From assembly GCF_030813355.1 (NCBI RefSeq), contig NZ_JAUSUD010000001.1:1-64000 (forward strand): a stretch of 64,000 nucleotides of DNA, read 5' to 3'. The DNA is from Metabacillus malikii. Lineage in GTDB: Bacteria > Bacillota > Bacilli > Bacillales > Bacillaceae. The translations under genes were made by a program, and so were the position numbers. The notes beneath the pieces are model-generated. The model did no database searches. It had not been told where the DNA came from and saw only the letters and a program-made list of their open reading frames with translations. Positions 28,863-39,020 of this stretch are shown in pieces (the first letter of the stretch is position 1; every line of letters starts with the position of its first letter).

Positions 28863-29815
28863 AAGCCTTTTCAGAAGCTAATGGTGAATTTATATCAGGG
28901 CAGAAAATTAGCGAATATATTGGTTGCTCAAGAACTGCGGTTTGGAAACATATAGAAAGTTTAAGGAAAGACGGCTATGAACTAGAAGGGGTACGAAAGT
29001 TAGGGTATCGTATTACGAAAAAGCCAGATAAAATAAGTAGCAACGAAATACAATTAGGATTAAAAACAGAATATATGGGAAGAAATATATTCTTTGAAGA
29101 AATAGTTGATTCAACACAAAAGATAGCCCAAAATTTAGCTGCTGATGGTACTCCAGAAGGGACGATTGTGGTTGCAGATATGCAGTCAAACGGTAGGGGC
29201 AGGATGTCACGAAAATGGTATTCGCCCAGTGGAACCGGGATATGGATGAGTATGGTGATTAGACCAAATATTCCAGTCATCGATACGCCTCAGCTGACTT
29301 TATTAACTGCAGTGGCCGTTACACAAGCGATTGAAGAAATTACACCTTTACATCCAAACATAAAATGGCCGAACGATATATTATTAAATAACAAGAAGAT
29401 TGTTGGTATTTTAACAGAACTTCAAGCTGAAGCCGATCAAGTTCATGCCGTCATTATAGGCATCGGAATCAATGTTAATCAAAGAACTGAGGATTTTCCA
29501 GAAGAGTTACAATCGATTGCAACTTCGCTTCACCGTGAAACTGGAAATACGATTGAAAGGGCAAAGTTAATCCAAGCAATCTTATTGAAATTTGAACAAC
29601 TGTATACTTTGTATATATCAAAGGGATTTTTACCAATTAAACTACTCTGGGAGAGTTACTCAATTAGCCTTAAAAATGAGTTGATTGCCAGAACATTAAC
29701 TGGAACAATTCAAGGAAAAGCAATTGGAATAGATGATAATGGCGTCTTATTGCTTGAGGACAATGATAAGAAAATACATCGAATTTATTCAGCAGATATC
29801 GAATTACTCGAATAA
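28832..29815 (+). CDS. birA: Biotin-protein ligase and biotin operon repressor BirA
   Basis: Bifunctional protein. The N-terminal winged helix-turn-helix (GQKISEYIGCSRTAVWKHIE, about residues 23-42) allows biotin-responsive repression. The central ligase domain has the biotinyl-AMP loop GRGRMSRKWYSP and KWPNDI. The 327 residues include the small C-terminal domain. The ATG at 28832 follows AAAGGAGTGG, inside the end of cca. B. subtilis also places birA between cca and panB. No bio genes are in the window. Confidence 0.95.
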   Translation: MQSELRAKLLEAFSEANGEFISGQKISEYIGCSRTAVWKHIESLRKDGYELEGVRKLGYRITKKPDKISSNEIQLGLKTEYMGRNIFFEEIVDSTQKIAQNLAADGTPEGTIVVADMQSNGRGRMSRKWYSPSGTGIWMSMVIRPNIPVIDTPQLTLLTAVAVTQAIEEITPLHPNIKWPNDILLNNKKIVGILTELQAEADQVHAVIIGIGINVNQRTEDFPEELQSIATSLHRETGNTIERAKLIQAILLKFEQLYTLYISKGFLPIKLLWESYSISLKNELIARTLTGTIQGKAIGIDDNGVLLLEDNDKKIHRIYSADIELLE

Positions 29816-29851
29816 CTAAATCAAATATAAATAGTAAAAATATTTTGATTC

Positions 29852-29860
29852 TGCTATAAT
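29852..29860 (+). promoter_or_regulatory. Extended -10 promoter upstream of panBCD
   Basis: TGCTATAAT is an extended -10 element (TGn plus a perfect TATAAT). No good -35 is seen, as is common for extended -10 promoters. It implies a transcript leader of about 250 bases before panB. Confidence 0.5.
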
Positions 29861-29996
29861 TTTTTACAGGGTAGTATCTAATTTTAGAACTACACCTTAT
29901 GGTGATTACGTTACAGTATGTGGAATTTTTGAAAAGTTGATATTCTGCCTTGATCCACAAGGACTAGGACAGAGGGATAAAATTAATAATGCATAT

Positions 29997-30035
29997 TCAA
30001 ATCCTTCTTTCTATTTTGAAAGGGGATTTTTTATT
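29997..30035 (+). terminator. Terminator-like hairpin in the panBCD leader
   Basis: AAATCCTTCTTTC pairs imperfectly with GAAAGGGGATTT around TATTTT and is followed by TTTTATTTCT. It lies after the extended -10 promoter and about 90 bases before panB, so it would be an attenuator of panBCD unless it only ends stray birA transcription. Confidence 0.55.
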
Positions 30036-30120
30036 TCTCTCTTCTAACTCTAAGTGAATGGTAACGTTAACACCATTTAATAATTTAGAGCAACAATTAA
30101 GTAGTATAGGAGGGAATAAA

Positions 30121-30960
30121 TTGAAAAAGAACCGATTAGATTTTATGAAAATGAAACAGGGCAAAGAACCAATTACAATGGTTACAGCTTATGACTTTCC
30201 TAGTGCAGTTCATGCAGAATCTGCTGGAGTCGATATGATTTTAGTTGGGGATTCATTAGGAATGGTCGTATTAGGGTATGATTCAACAATTCCTGTTACA
30301 GTTGAAGATATGATCCATCATACGAAAGCTGTGAAACGTGGTGCAAACCGTACGTTTATCGTAACAGACATGCCATTTATGTCATATCACATTTCAACAT
30401 CTGATACGTTAAGGAATGCAATGAGGATTATGCAAGAAGGCGGAGCAGATTGTGTCAAGATTGAAGGTGCTGATGTAACAGATAAGATTAAGTTATTAAC
30501 GAATGGCGGTATTCCTGTAATTGGACATCTTGGCTTAACGCCACAATCTGTAAATGTACTTGGAGGCTATAAAGTACAAGGGAAAGACATGGAAAAGGCT
30601 AAAGAACTGATAGAAGACGCCAAACGTATACAGGACGCAGGAGCAATAGCTCTCGTTTTAGAATGTGTTCCACAGCAACTTGCTGAACTCATTACTGCTC
30701 AATTAGAAATACCAATTATCGGAATTGGTGCAGGAATAAATACAGATGGCCAAGTGTTAGTATATCATGATTTAATCGGTTATCAATTAGGTAAGGTTCC
30801 GAAATTTGTAAAACAATATTCTTCTGTGGCAAATATAATTGTTGAATCATTAAAAGAATATGTCGATGATGTTAAAGCAAGAGCTTTCCCAGATGAGAGT
30901 CATTCTTTTAATATGAAAATAGATGAAAAATTAAGTATTTATCGTGAGGTAAAAAAATGA
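30121..30960 (+). CDS. panB: 3-methyl-2-oxobutanoate hydroxymethyltransferase
   Basis: Makes ketopantoate from ketoisovalerate and methylene-tetrahydrofolate, the first step of pantothenate synthesis. The TAYDFPSA start, metal-binding [11 protein letters not shown] and [19 protein letters not shown] are characteristic. The TTG at 30121 follows AGGAGGG by about seven bases and gives 279 residues in line with B. subtilis. An upstream in-frame ATG at 30058 would add 21 residues and has no site. It overlaps panC by four bases. Confidence 0.95.
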   Translation: MKKNRLDFMKMKQGKEPITMVTAYDFPSAVHAESAGVDMILVGDSLGMVVLGYDSTIPVTVEDMIHHTKAVKRGANRTFIVTDMPFMSYHISTSDTLRNAMRIMQEGGADCVKIEGADVTDKIKLLTNGGIPVIGHLGLTPQSVNVLGGYKVQGKDMEKAKELIEDAKRIQDAGAIALVLECVPQQLAELITAQLEIPIIGIGAGINTDGQVLVYHDLIGYQLGKVPKFVKQYSSVANIIVESLKEYVDDVKARAFPDESHSFNMKIDEKLSIYREVKK

Positions 30961-31802
30961 TCGTTGTTAAAACTGTTCAAGAACTTAAAGATAATATCTG
31001 GGCATATAAGCAGGGGAATCAAACAATTGGGTTTGTACCGACAATGGGGTATCTCCATGAAGGGCATAGACGATTGTTAGAAGAAGCTAGGAAAGAAAAT
31101 GATATCGTAGTATTAAGCGTGTTTGTAAATCCTCTACAATTTGGTGTAGGTGAAGATTACGAATCATATCCGAGGGATGAAGAAAGAGATGAAGAGGTCG
31201 CAAAGAAAGCAGGAGTAGATGTACTATTCCTACCACCTGTTCAAGAAATGTACCCTACGAACCCTTCATATTCCGTATCAGTTAAATCTAGGGTTAATGT
31301 TTTATGTGGAAAAACACGTGCTGGCCATTTTGACGGTGTTGCAACCGTATTAACAAAATTATTTAATCTTATCTTACCTGACAGGGCTTACTTTGGTATG
31401 AAAGACGCACAGCAAGTTGCAGTTGTAGAAGGTTTAGTCAAGGAGTTTAATTTCCCTCTCGTTGTCATTCCAGTTGAAACAATGAGAGAAGAGGATGGCC
31501 TAGCTAAAAGTTCTCGTAATGTATACCTAACTTCGCATGAAAGGCATGAGGCTCCAACTATTTACAGAAGCTTGTTACAAGCAAAACGAGCAATTTTAGA
31601 AGGATGTCACAACCAAGAAGAAATAAAATCGGTCATTAAAGCCGAAATACAATCAAAAACTAGCGGTCAAATTGACTATATAGAGATTTTATCGTATCCA
31701 GAATTGTCCGAACTTATGAAGTTAAAAGGTAGAATCATTATAGCTGTAGCTGTTAAATTTTCGAAGGCAAGGTTAATTGATAATATTACTTTTCAATTAT
31801 AG
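30957..31802 (+). CDS. panC: Pantothenate synthetase
   Basis: ATP-dependent ligase joining pantoate and beta-alanine. A member of the nucleotidyltransferase alpha/beta phosphodiesterase superfamily, with the HIGH-like motif [10 protein letters not shown] (about residues 24-33), YFGMKDAQQ and the KMSKS-like segment AKSSRNVYL. The 281 residues are normal. The ATG overlaps the panB stop (ATGA), and panD follows closely, giving a standard panBCD operon. Confidence 0.95.
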   Translation: MIVVKTVQELKDNIWAYKQGNQTIGFVPTMGYLHEGHRRLLEEARKENDIVVLSVFVNPLQFGVGEDYESYPRDEERDEEVAKKAGVDVLFLPPVQEMYPTNPSYSVSVKSRVNVLCGKTRAGHFDGVATVLTKLFNLILPDRAYFGMKDAQQVAVVEGLVKEFNFPLVVIPVETMREEDGLAKSSRNVYLTSHERHEAPTIYRSLLQAKRAILEGCHNQEEIKSVIKAEIQSKTSGQIDYIEILSYPELSELMKLKGRIIIAVAVKFSKARLIDNITFQL

Positions 31803-31827
31803 GGTGAAGAAATTGGAGGGGAAATGG

Positions 31828-32214
31828 ATGTATCGTACGTTATTAAATGCAAAAATCCACCGAGCGAGGGTTACAGAAGCAAATTTAAATTATGTTGGTA
31901 GTATAACAATTGATGAAGATATTATTGATGCTGTAGGAATGGTAGCAAATGAGAAAGTTCAGATAGTCAATAATAATAATGGTGCTCGTTTTGAAACTTA
32001 TATAATTCCAGGAAAAAGAGGAAGTGGTGTTATATGTTTAAACGGTGCTGCAGCTAGACTTGTCCAAGAAGGTGATATCATTATTATACTAACATACACA
32101 ATGATACCAGAAGAGCAGGTTGGCACTCACAGGCCAAAAATTGCTGTAATGAATGAGGATAATCAAATTGTTCAAATGCTTGGACATGAACCAGACAGAA
32201 CAGTCATTACGTAA
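31828..32214 (+). CDS. panD: Aspartate 1-decarboxylase
   Basis: Pyruvoyl enzyme making beta-alanine from aspartate, feeding PanC. The zymogen self-cleaves at Gly24-Ser25, here in YVGSITID at exactly that position when the ATG at 31828 is used; GGAGGGG lies six bases before it. The 128 residues are normal. Upstream in-frame codons from 31777 belong to the panC end and would misplace the cleavage site. A terminator follows within 15 bases. Confidence 0.95.
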   Translation: MYRTLLNAKIHRARVTEANLNYVGSITIDEDIIDAVGMVANEKVQIVNNNNGARFETYIIPGKRGSGVICLNGAAARLVQEGDIIIILTYTMIPEEQVGTHRPKIAVMNEDNQIVQMLGHEPDRTVIT

Positions 32215-32226
32215 CAAAATCTACGA

Positions 32227-32261
32227 AAAGAAATCATTTGAAAAAGTGATTTCTTTTTTTT
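32227..32261 (+). terminator. Terminator of panBCD
   Basis: AAAGAAATCA (32227-32236) pairs with TGATTTCTTT (32247-32256), followed by TTTTT. Confidence 0.85.
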
Positions 32262-32618
32262 ATCTCATTCATGACAATTCTATATTAAAAGATGAATCTG
32301 GTTAATTTTTGTTAAGAGCATTTAGGATTACAGAAGTTTTTGTAGGATTACCACTATAACAGAGTGATCAAATTAATGGGTATGATGTATAAGGGGTTCT
32401 TATCTATTTTATATGGAAGGAATTATCATAAAAATATGATATAGTTAAAGAATATATATACAAATTAACTAAAAAAGACTTTGTGTGTAACGCTTGAATT
32501 TATGGAAAATTTTAGGTTTGATATGACGGTGTGAATTTACAAATGTAGAAACACATGACCACTTTTTCGGTTGTCTAATCTCACCTACGTAATGAAAAAT
32601 CTCTGATTATTAGGCACT

Positions 32619-32698
32619 TTTCTAAAAGATTGGGACTTTTTTACATAAACGATAGACAACAACTCTGTAAAAAGTCAACATTGCTTGCGAAAATAGCC
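32619..32698 (+). repeat. Ends-only copy of the dispersed inverted-repeat element
   Basis: Left end TCTAAAAGATTGGGACTTTTTT is joined almost directly to the right end AACTCTGTAAAAAGTCAACATTGCTTGCG; the GC-rich core is missing. The two ends can pair into a hairpin (GACTTTTTTACA with TGTAAAAAGTC). The rest of 32262-32745 is AT-rich and shows no ORF or named site. Confidence 0.65.
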
Positions 32699-32745
32699 TA
32701 AATATAAATTCATAAAGTTTTACCCAATATATAGGAGTGTCATGA

Positions 32746-35565
32746 ATGAATGTACAACGTTATGTAGTTGTAGACTTAGAAACGACCGGAAACTCGGCAA
32801 AAAAGGGCGATAAAATCATCCAGATTGCTGCAATTTTGATTGAGAATGGTAAAATTGTTGACCGGTATATGAGCTTTGTTAATCCTTTACAAAAGATTCC
32901 AACCTTCATTGAACAACTTACAGGAATTTCTAATGAAATGGTTGAATCTGCTCCTACTTTCAATGAGATTGCAAATGATTTACAATCATTTCTTGAAAAC
33001 TCAACATTTGTTGCTCATAACGTTTATTTTGATTTAACTTTTTTACAAGAGGAGTTATCGAATTATGGATTCCAATTCACTGGTCCAATTTTGGATACTG
33101 TTGAATTGTCTAGGATTGTATTTCCAACAAACAAAAGTTATAAATTATCTGATATTAGTGATGAATTTAATATTTTGCATGAAAATCCTCATCGTGCAGA
33201 TAGTGATGCCGAGGTAACTGCCCTTCTATTATTGAAGATTTTTGATAAATTGAAAACTTTACCAATTATTTCATTGCAGCAACTCTCCCGTCTATCAAGA
33301 TCATTTATTAGTGATATTGAGGAAATATTAGAGGGTTTTATTGCTGAAAAACTAATTAGTTTGAAAAAAAGAGAAGAAAGAACGGATCTAGAAGTCGTTC
33401 GATCATTAGCTCTTAAAAAAGAATATGACTTAATAGCTGATGAAATAGAAGTGGGTAAATGGGATTTATCTGATATATTGGCTATTTTTCAACAAGACAA
33501 CGGTAAAATAAAAAGTGTTTTTCCTAGCTACCGTGTACGTGAAGAACAACTTCAAATGATGCAGGAGATATATGAAAGTCTGACTACACATCAACATGAA
33601 TTAATAGAAGCAGCAACAGGTAGTGGTAAATCACTTGCTTATCTTGTTCCTTCTCTCATTTTTTCTAAGAACGAAAAAAAATCGATACTAATAAGTACGT
33701 TTACAACGAATCTTCAATCACAATTACTAGAAGGGGACATTCCCTTATTAAAAAAGGTATTACCATTTCAATTTACTGCAGCGATTTTAAAAGGGAGACG
33801 GCATTACTTATGTTTGCAAAAATTCGAACAAATATTAAAAGAAACAGAAAATAATTATGATTATAATTTGACAAAGGCCCAAATCCTAATTTGGCTAACA
33901 GAAACCATTACTGGGGACTTGGATGAACTAAACATTCCTTCTGGTGGAAAGGCTTTATGGAATCACTTGCATGTCGATGATTCCTCGTTTGTCAAAAACC
34001 CTTTCGCCGAACATTGTTTTTATCAAAGGGCAAAGGAAAAGGCTAATAAAGCAAATTTAATTATTACAAATCATGCATTATTAATAAGTGATATTCATCG
34101 CGAAAAGAGAATTCTCCCTGATTACGAAGAAGTTATCATTGATGAAGCACATCATTTTCACCGGGTAGCAACTGAACAGTTAGGAATGAGATTTTCTTAT
34201 GTAAATGTCCATATCTTATTGAATCAAATTGGGACAAGTCAATCAAATGGTAATGTTCATAAATTTTTACAAATTCCAGAGATAGATGAAAATAAACATC
34301 AACATTTACTTGCTATTGATGAACTAGTTACCGAGGTTCAGGAAGAATGTGACCAATTATTTTCTAGCATACACTCTTATGTGTTAGTAAGACAGAGGGA
34401 CACATCAATGAACCGGATTTCTTATCGTTTTAATACGGACGTAGAAAATAATCGGGCGTGGTCTGCGATACTTGAGCTTGCTAAAAGAGTGACTTTTAAA
34501 ATGTCCGATATGATTCGTCTAATTGAAAAATCGTTGCAAATTTTAGATGATAAATTTGAAGAGACACTTTCAATAAAGGATAAAATAGTTTGTGAAGAAT
34601 TTAAGTCGAATTTTCAGAAACTAAGTGATTCCAAATGTAAATTAGAAAATATCCTGTTTACACAATCAGAACAAAACGTTACATGGATAGAAATTGATGC
34701 AAAAGGTGCTAAAAATGCTGCCTCGCTTTATGCGCAACCACTTCAAGTAGCTGATTTTTTGGCGGATGAGTATTTTGCAAAAAAACAAAGTGCTATTTTA
34801 ACATCGGCAACATTAACTGTTAAACATTCATTTACTTTTATTATTGATATGATAGGGTTAACTGATTTTTACCCTAAGCGATTAAAAATCGATTCTCCAT
34901 ATGTATATAAGAAACAGGTTAAACTATTTATACCAAACGATATGCCGCAAGTAAATGAAGTATCCCTTGACGAATATTCTGAAGCAGTTGCTGCGAATAT
35001 TGGAAGTGTCGCCCAAATAACCGAAGGGAAAATTTTAGCGTTATTTACTTCGTATGAGATGTTGCGTAAAACTTATCAATTATTAAAGGAAGATGAGACG
35101 TTAGAAGATTATATGATTTTAGGACAGGGTACTGGTAGTGGAAGTCGACTAAGATTAACGAAAAATTTTAAACAATTTGAAAAAGCAATTCTCCTTGGTA
35201 CAAGTAGTTTTTGGGAGGGAGTAGATTTTCCAGGTGAGGATCTTACAGCATTGATGATCGTTCGCCTTCCATTTGCATCACCAGATAATCCAATCGTTGC
35301 TGCAAAATCTGCACAATTGGAGTTAGAAGGACGAAACGCTTTTTACGATTATTCATTACCTGAAGCAATCCTCCGTTTTAAACAAGGCTTTGGAAGACTA
35401 ATTAGAAATGAAGATGATCGAGGCATTTTATTTGTTTTAGACAATCGCATAATTACTGCAAATTATGGCAAGGATTTCATAAATTCCATACCAGAACTTG
35501 AAATTGAGAAAAATCCTATGCATATACTGACACATTCCATTGATCAATGGATTAGTAAAAAATAG
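32746..35565 (+). CDS. dinG: DinG-family helicase with N-terminal 3'-5' exonuclease domain
   Basis: A 939-residue fusion. Residues 1-170 are a DEDDh exonuclease of the DNA polymerase III epsilon type (VVDLETTG at 8-15, VAHNVYFDLTF, HRADSDA). The rest is an XPD/DinG-like superfamily 2 helicase with Walker A EAATGSGKS (about 287), DEAH box IIDEAHHF (about 464) and QGFGRLIRNEDDRG (about 880). The cysteine set of the iron-sulfur cluster seen in E. coli DinG is not complete here; only isolated Cys (YLC, HCF) remain. This matches the Gram-positive form, which is reported to act mainly as a nuclease. Confidence 0.92.
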   Translation: MNVQRYVVVDLETTGNSAKKGDKIIQIAAILIENGKIVDRYMSFVNPLQKIPTFIEQLTGISNEMVESAPTFNEIANDLQSFLENSTFVAHNVYFDLTFLQEELSNYGFQFTGPILDTVELSRIVFPTNKSYKLSDISDEFNILHENPHRADSDAEVTALLLLKIFDKLKTLPIISLQQLSRLSRSFISDIEEILEGFIAEKLISLKKREERTDLEVVRSLALKKEYDLIADEIEVGKWDLSDILAIFQQDNGKIKSVFPSYRVREEQLQMMQEIYESLTTHQHELIEAATGSGKSLAYLVPSLIFSKNEKKSILISTFTTNLQSQLLEGDIPLLKKVLPFQFTAAILKGRRHYLCLQKFEQILKETENNYDYNLTKAQILIWLTETITGDLDELNIPSGGKALWNHLHVDDSSFVKNPFAEHCFYQRAKEKANKANLIITNHALLISDIHREKRILPDYEEVIIDEAHHFHRVATEQLGMRFSYVNVHILLNQIGTSQSNGNVHKFLQIPEIDENKHQHLLAIDELVTEVQEECDQLFSSIHSYVLVRQRDTSMNRISYRFNTDVENNRAWSAILELAKRVTFKMSDMIRLIEKSLQILDDKFEETLSIKDKIVCEEFKSNFQKLSDSKCKLENILFTQSEQNVTWIEIDAKGAKNAASLYAQPLQVADFLADEYFAKKQSAILTSATLTVKHSFTFIIDMIGLTDFYPKRLKIDSPYVYKKQVKLFIPNDMPQVNEVSLDEYSEAVAANIGSVAQITEGKILALFTSYEMLRKTYQLLKEDETLEDYMILGQGTGSGSRLRLTKNFKQFEKAILLGTSSFWEGVDFPGEDLTALMIVRLPFASPDNPIVAAKSAQLELEGRNAFYDYSLPEAILRFKQGFGRLIRNEDDRGILFVLDNRIITANYGKDFINSIPELEIEKNPMHILTHSIDQWISKK

Positions 35566-35576
35566 CTACAAAAAAT

Positions 35577-35601
35577 GGCTGATTCATCATTAGAATCAGC
35601 C
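35577..35601 (+). terminator. Hairpin after dinG
   Basis: GGCTGATTC (35577-35585) pairs with GAATCAGCC (35593-35601) around seven bases. Only TTAAAT follows, so termination may be partial. Confidence 0.6.
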
Positions 35602-35766
35602 TTAAATGGTGTGAGTTAGGAGAAAATTTTGTATCACGCAAAAGTGTTTACACTGTTATAATGGAATTTAGTGAGATACAACTTGTGATTTCGTTGTAAT
35701 GTTATTGTGTCCAGACAAAACAGACATATTAGTAACAATTTTTGTGTGAAGTAGGAGGAAAATGTT

Positions 35767-35937
35767 ATGGGAAGGGATATAAATCTACTCTCAACTGTTA
35801 CAGTTAATCATTCAGATGACTTGTATAAAATAGTCAGTTTACTAAATCGTACTTTAAAGCATAAAGATATCATGTTCGGTTTGGCACTTGATAAAAGCGA
35901 CCAAAAAAAAGCAGTTTTCACTATATATCGTACATAA
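35767..35937 (+). CDS. ypmA: Small conserved protein YpmA (DUF4264)
   Basis: A 56-residue ORF from the ATG at 35767, preceded by GTAGGAGGAAA, to TAA at 35937. The encoded sequence has LLSTVTVNHSDDLYKIV, LMFGLAL-like IMFGLALDK and ends AVFTIYRT, which matches B. subtilis YpmA, located in the same place before ypmB. It is a small mixed alpha/beta protein without membrane segment. Function unknown. Confidence 0.85.
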   Translation: MGRDINLLSTVTVNHSDDLYKIVSLLNRTLKHKDIMFGLALDKSDQKKAVFTIYRT

Positions 35938-35952
35938 GAAAGCAGGATTTGT

Positions 35953-36474
35953 ATGAAAAAAAATATCATTATTACGTTTATCTCAATAATAATTTTAATC
36001 ATTATTGCAATTGTCGTTTTCTTCACAATTTTCCAAAGTGCGAGAGAACAATATACGAGTGAACAACAACAATCAATAGATTTGGCTTTGGAAAATAAGG
36101 GAGTTACATCAATTGATAAAGTTGATACGTTTCATGGGAAAATAAAATACCATGTATTGTCAGGAATTAACGCGGAAGAACAAAATATTTATATTTGGAT
36201 ACCCAAAGCAAAAAATAAGGATGATAACAAGGATAAAAAGATGATTGTAAAAAAACAATCAGAAGGAATAACTAAAGAAGAAGCGATATCGATCGTATCG
36301 AAGGAATATAATATGGAAAAACTCATTAATGCTAAGTTAGGTATGGATGAAGGTATACCGATATGGGAAGTGAAATACCGGGACAAGTCTGAGCGCTATA
36401 CAATCGATTATGTTGATTTTAAAAGCGGAGCGATTATTAAACATATGGCGTTAAAAAAAGAAATGAACCCATAG
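35953..36474 (+). CDS. ypmB: YpmB family secreted or membrane-anchored protein with PepSY-like domains
   Basis: A 173-residue protein with a single N-terminal membrane helix (IIITFISIIILIIIAIVVFF) and an extracellular part of two PepSY-like repeats: one starting about residue 47 (GVTSIDKVDTFHGKIKYHVL) and one about residue 103 (ITKEEAISIVSKEY ... GIPIWEVKYRD). The ATG follows GCAGGATTTGT weakly. It follows ypmA by 15 bases. In B. subtilis aspB follows; here asnS comes next instead. Function unknown. Confidence 0.85.
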   Translation: MKKNIIITFISIIILIIIAIVVFFTIFQSAREQYTSEQQQSIDLALENKGVTSIDKVDTFHGKIKYHVLSGINAEEQNIYIWIPKAKNKDDNKDKKMIVKKQSEGITKEEAISIVSKEYNMEKLINAKLGMDEGIPIWEVKYRDKSERYTIDYVDFKSGAIIKHMALKKEMNP

Positions 36475-36651
36475 TAGTATAACTCTTTTTTAATATAACA
36501 AAATGCATTAGAGTTACGTAAATGTCCTTCAGTATTGTGAATAATAAGCGACGATAGCTACAAATCATTGCGCTCAAAATATAATATAAGTATAATATTA
36601 ACTGGTTGGATACATATTGATGAGACATCGGAGTTTTGGAGGTAATATATA

Positions 36652-37944
36652 ATGAAAACAACTATTGCACAAGTTGGCAAATTTGTTGGGCAAGAAGTAA
36701 AAATAGGTGTTTGGTTAGCAAATAAGCGTTCAAGTGGAAAGATTGCTTTTTTACAATTACGTGATGGAACGGGCTTTATACAAGGGGTTGTAGTAAAAGC
36801 AGAGGTAGCCGAAGATATTTTCCAAAAAGCAAAATCAATAACACAGGAGACATCTCTCTACGTAACAGGAATTGTTAAAGAAGATAGTCGTTCTCCATTT
36901 GGATATGAATTAGGTGTAACGGATATAGAAATAATAGCTGAATCTGTTGATTATCCAATTACACCGAAAGAACATGGTACAGAGTTCTTAATGGATCACC
37001 GCCACTTATGGTTACGTTCAAAACGTCAACATGCAGTCATGAAAATAAGAAATGAAATCATACGTGCTACATATGAATTTTTCAATAACGAAGGTTTTGT
37101 GAAAGTAGACCCGCCGATATTAACTGGAAGTGCACCTGAGGGTACGTCTGAACTATTCCATACAAAATATTTTGATGAAGATGCTTATTTATCGCAAAGT
37201 GGACAATTATATATGGAAGCTGCTGCAATGGCGTTAGGTAAAGTATTTTCGTTTGGCCCGACGTTTCGTGCTGAAAAATCAAAAACTCGTCGCCACTTAA
37301 TTGAGTTTTGGATGATTGAACCAGAAATGGCCTTCTATGAATTTGAAGAGAATCTTCAAGTGCAAGAAAATTATGTTTCGTATATCGTGCAAAGTGTGTT
37401 AGAAAATTGTAAGTTAGAATTAAATACATTAGGTCGTGATGTATCAAAATTAGAAAAAATAAAAGCTCCATTTCCGAGAATTACATATGATGAAGCGATT
37501 AAGTTTCTCCACAAACAAGGATTTGATGACTTAAAATGGGGAGATGACTTTGGTGCACCGCATGAAACGGCAATAGCTGAGTCATTTGATAAGCCGGTAT
37601 TTATAACGCATTATCCTACAAGTTTAAAGCCATTCTATATGCAACCTGATTCGAGTCGTGATGATGTTGTATTATGTGCGGATTTAATTGCTCCTGAAGG
37701 TTATGGTGAAATTATCGGTGGTTCAGAGCGGATTCATAATCCGGAATTATTGAAAAAGCGTATTGAAGAACATCAACTTGATGAAACTGCATATGAGTGG
37801 TATTTACAGTTGAGGAAATATGGGTCAGTTCCTCATTCAGGCTTTGGGTTAGGCTTAGAAAGAACGGTAGCTTGGATTAGTGGTGTAGAGCACGTAAGAG
37901 AGACGATACCATTCCCTCGTCTATTAAATCGTTTATATCCGTAA
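36652..37944 (+). CDS. asnS: Asparaginyl-tRNA synthetase
   Basis: Class IIb synthetase charging tRNA-Asn. The N-terminal OB-fold anticodon domain ([20 protein letters not shown]) is followed by the catalytic core with motif 2 [17 protein letters not shown] and motif 3 [12 protein letters not shown]. The 430 residues match the Bacillus enzyme. The ATG at 36652 follows TTGGAGG. The 177-base upstream region is too short for a T-box leader and has no T-box sequence. Confidence 0.95.
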   Translation: MKTTIAQVGKFVGQEVKIGVWLANKRSSGKIAFLQLRDGTGFIQGVVVKAEVAEDIFQKAKSITQETSLYVTGIVKEDSRSPFGYELGVTDIEIIAESVDYPITPKEHGTEFLMDHRHLWLRSKRQHAVMKIRNEIIRATYEFFNNEGFVKVDPPILTGSAPEGTSELFHTKYFDEDAYLSQSGQLYMEAAAMALGKVFSFGPTFRAEKSKTRRHLIEFWMIEPEMAFYEFEENLQVQENYVSYIVQSVLENCKLELNTLGRDVSKLEKIKAPFPRITYDEAIKFLHKQGFDDLKWGDDFGAPHETAIAESFDKPVFITHYPTSLKPFYMQPDSSRDDVVLCADLIAPEGYGEIIGGSERIHNPELLKKRIEEHQLDETAYEWYLQLRKYGSVPHSGFGLGLERTVAWISGVEHVRETIPFPRLLNRLYP

Positions 37945-37994
37945 GTAGAAGTGTACGGAATGTATATTTGTTTTACTTCATATTAATATTGATG

Positions 37995-38034
37995 AACTGT
38001 CATGTAAGAAATTTATATATGGCAGTTTTTTTTG
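37995..38034 (+). terminator. Terminator after asnS
   Basis: AACTGTCAT (37995-38003) pairs with ATGGCAGTT (38019-38027, one G-U), followed by a T run. The remaining sequence up to dnaD (38035-38264) shows no ORF or named site. Confidence 0.8.
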
Positions 38035-38264
38035 AATGAATTTATTATACATAAAAAAGTATACTGATAAAGATTTGGTAACTTTATAAATATCAAATGT
38101 CATTGCAGCTAGATGCAGACAATATTGAAAGCAAAATCGAATAAAAAACTAGCCTGAAGAAAAGCTAAACGAACTAAAACAAATAATCACTTACGATATA
38201 ATTTATATTCACCATTCTTGGTAATAACAACCGGATTCATTTTGTTCAATGTTCCTTGCAGACA

Positions 38265-38273
38265 TGTTATACT
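38265..38273 (+). promoter_or_regulatory. Extended -10 promoter of dnaD
   Basis: TGTTATACT contains the TGn extension plus TATACT, 22 bases before the dnaD ATG. TTGTTC at 38242 is a -35 candidate, though its spacer of 20 is long. Confidence 0.45.
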
Positions 38274-38295
38274 TGTTTATGAGGTGTGTTTTTAC

Positions 38296-39003
38296 ATGAA
38301 TAGAGAGCATTTTATTTATTTACAAGAAACAGGAAGTATGTCAATTCCTGTTATTTTAATTCAATATTATACTAAGCTTGGGTTAACTGAAGAAGAATTC
38401 ATGGTTATTTTACAAGTTCAATCATTTAAGCAAATTGGCAATCACTTTCCTACGCCTACACAACTTTCAGAACATATGTCTATTTCCACTTCTACCTGTA
38501 CATCATTATTAAGAAGCTTAATTCAAAGAGGATTTCTTTCAATTGAGGAATGTGAGGAAAATACTATACTTTTCGAGAATTACTCGTTAAAACCACTCTG
38601 GGACAAGTTATTTAACTATTTGTCTCAAGCTCAACATCAAGAAGCTAAAGAGCAGAGTGAGGAAGCAGAGGAGAGTCTATATACAATTTTCGAAAATGAA
38701 TTTGGCCGACCATTATCTCCAATTGAATGTGAAACATTATCGATCTGGATTGATCAGGAAGATTATGACCCGATAATTATTAAAGCTGCACTTAGAGAAG
38801 CAGTCATGAGTGGGAAATTAAATTTCCGTTACATCGACCGAATCCTTTTTGAATGGAAAAAGAACGGGATTAAAACGATTGAACAGGCTAGAAATCATTC
38901 GAAAAAGTTTCGACAACATCAATTAAAACAAACAAATGAAATAGATAATAATCAGGAAGGCTATAAGCGAAAGGTACCTTTTTATAACTGGCTAGAGAGC
39001 TAA
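38296..39003 (+). CDS. dnaD: DNA replication protein DnaD
   Basis: Primosome component of low-GC Gram-positives that acts with DnaA, DnaB and DnaI to load the replicative helicase. The 235-residue protein has an N-terminal winged-helix region (FPTPTQLSEHMSISTSTCTSLL) and the C-terminal DnaD/DnaB2 domain with YxxxIRxW-like segment NFRYIDRILFEWKKNGIKT. The start is the ATG at 38296 after GAGGTGTG; the longer in-frame ORF from 38218 has no ribosome binding site and covers the promoter. Confidence 0.94.
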   Translation: MNREHFIYLQETGSMSIPVILIQYYTKLGLTEEEFMVILQVQSFKQIGNHFPTPTQLSEHMSISTSTCTSLLRSLIQRGFLSIEECEENTILFENYSLKPLWDKLFNYLSQAQHQEAKEQSEEAEESLYTIFENEFGRPLSPIECETLSIWIDQEDYDPIIIKAALREAVMSGKLNFRYIDRILFEWKKNGIKTIEQARNHSKKFRQHQLKQTNEIDNNQEGYKRKVPFYNWLES

Positions 39004-39020
39004 TACTAGCTCTCTTTTTT
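38994..39020 (+). terminator. Terminator overlapping the dnaD stop
   Basis: AGAGAGCTA (38994-39002) pairs with TAGCTCTCT (39007-39015), followed by TTTTT. Just after it, 39040-39083 holds a scrap of the dispersed repeat (AGCAACAATATCTACGAAAA). Confidence 0.8.

Noticed and set aside
36475-36651. T-box leader before asnS
   Set aside because: The gap is too short and has neither a T-box sequence nor an antiterminator/terminator pair.
38100-38160. Possible remnant of a gene (aspB) between asnS and dnaD
   Set aside because: Short in-frame fragments show no similarity pattern I can defend.
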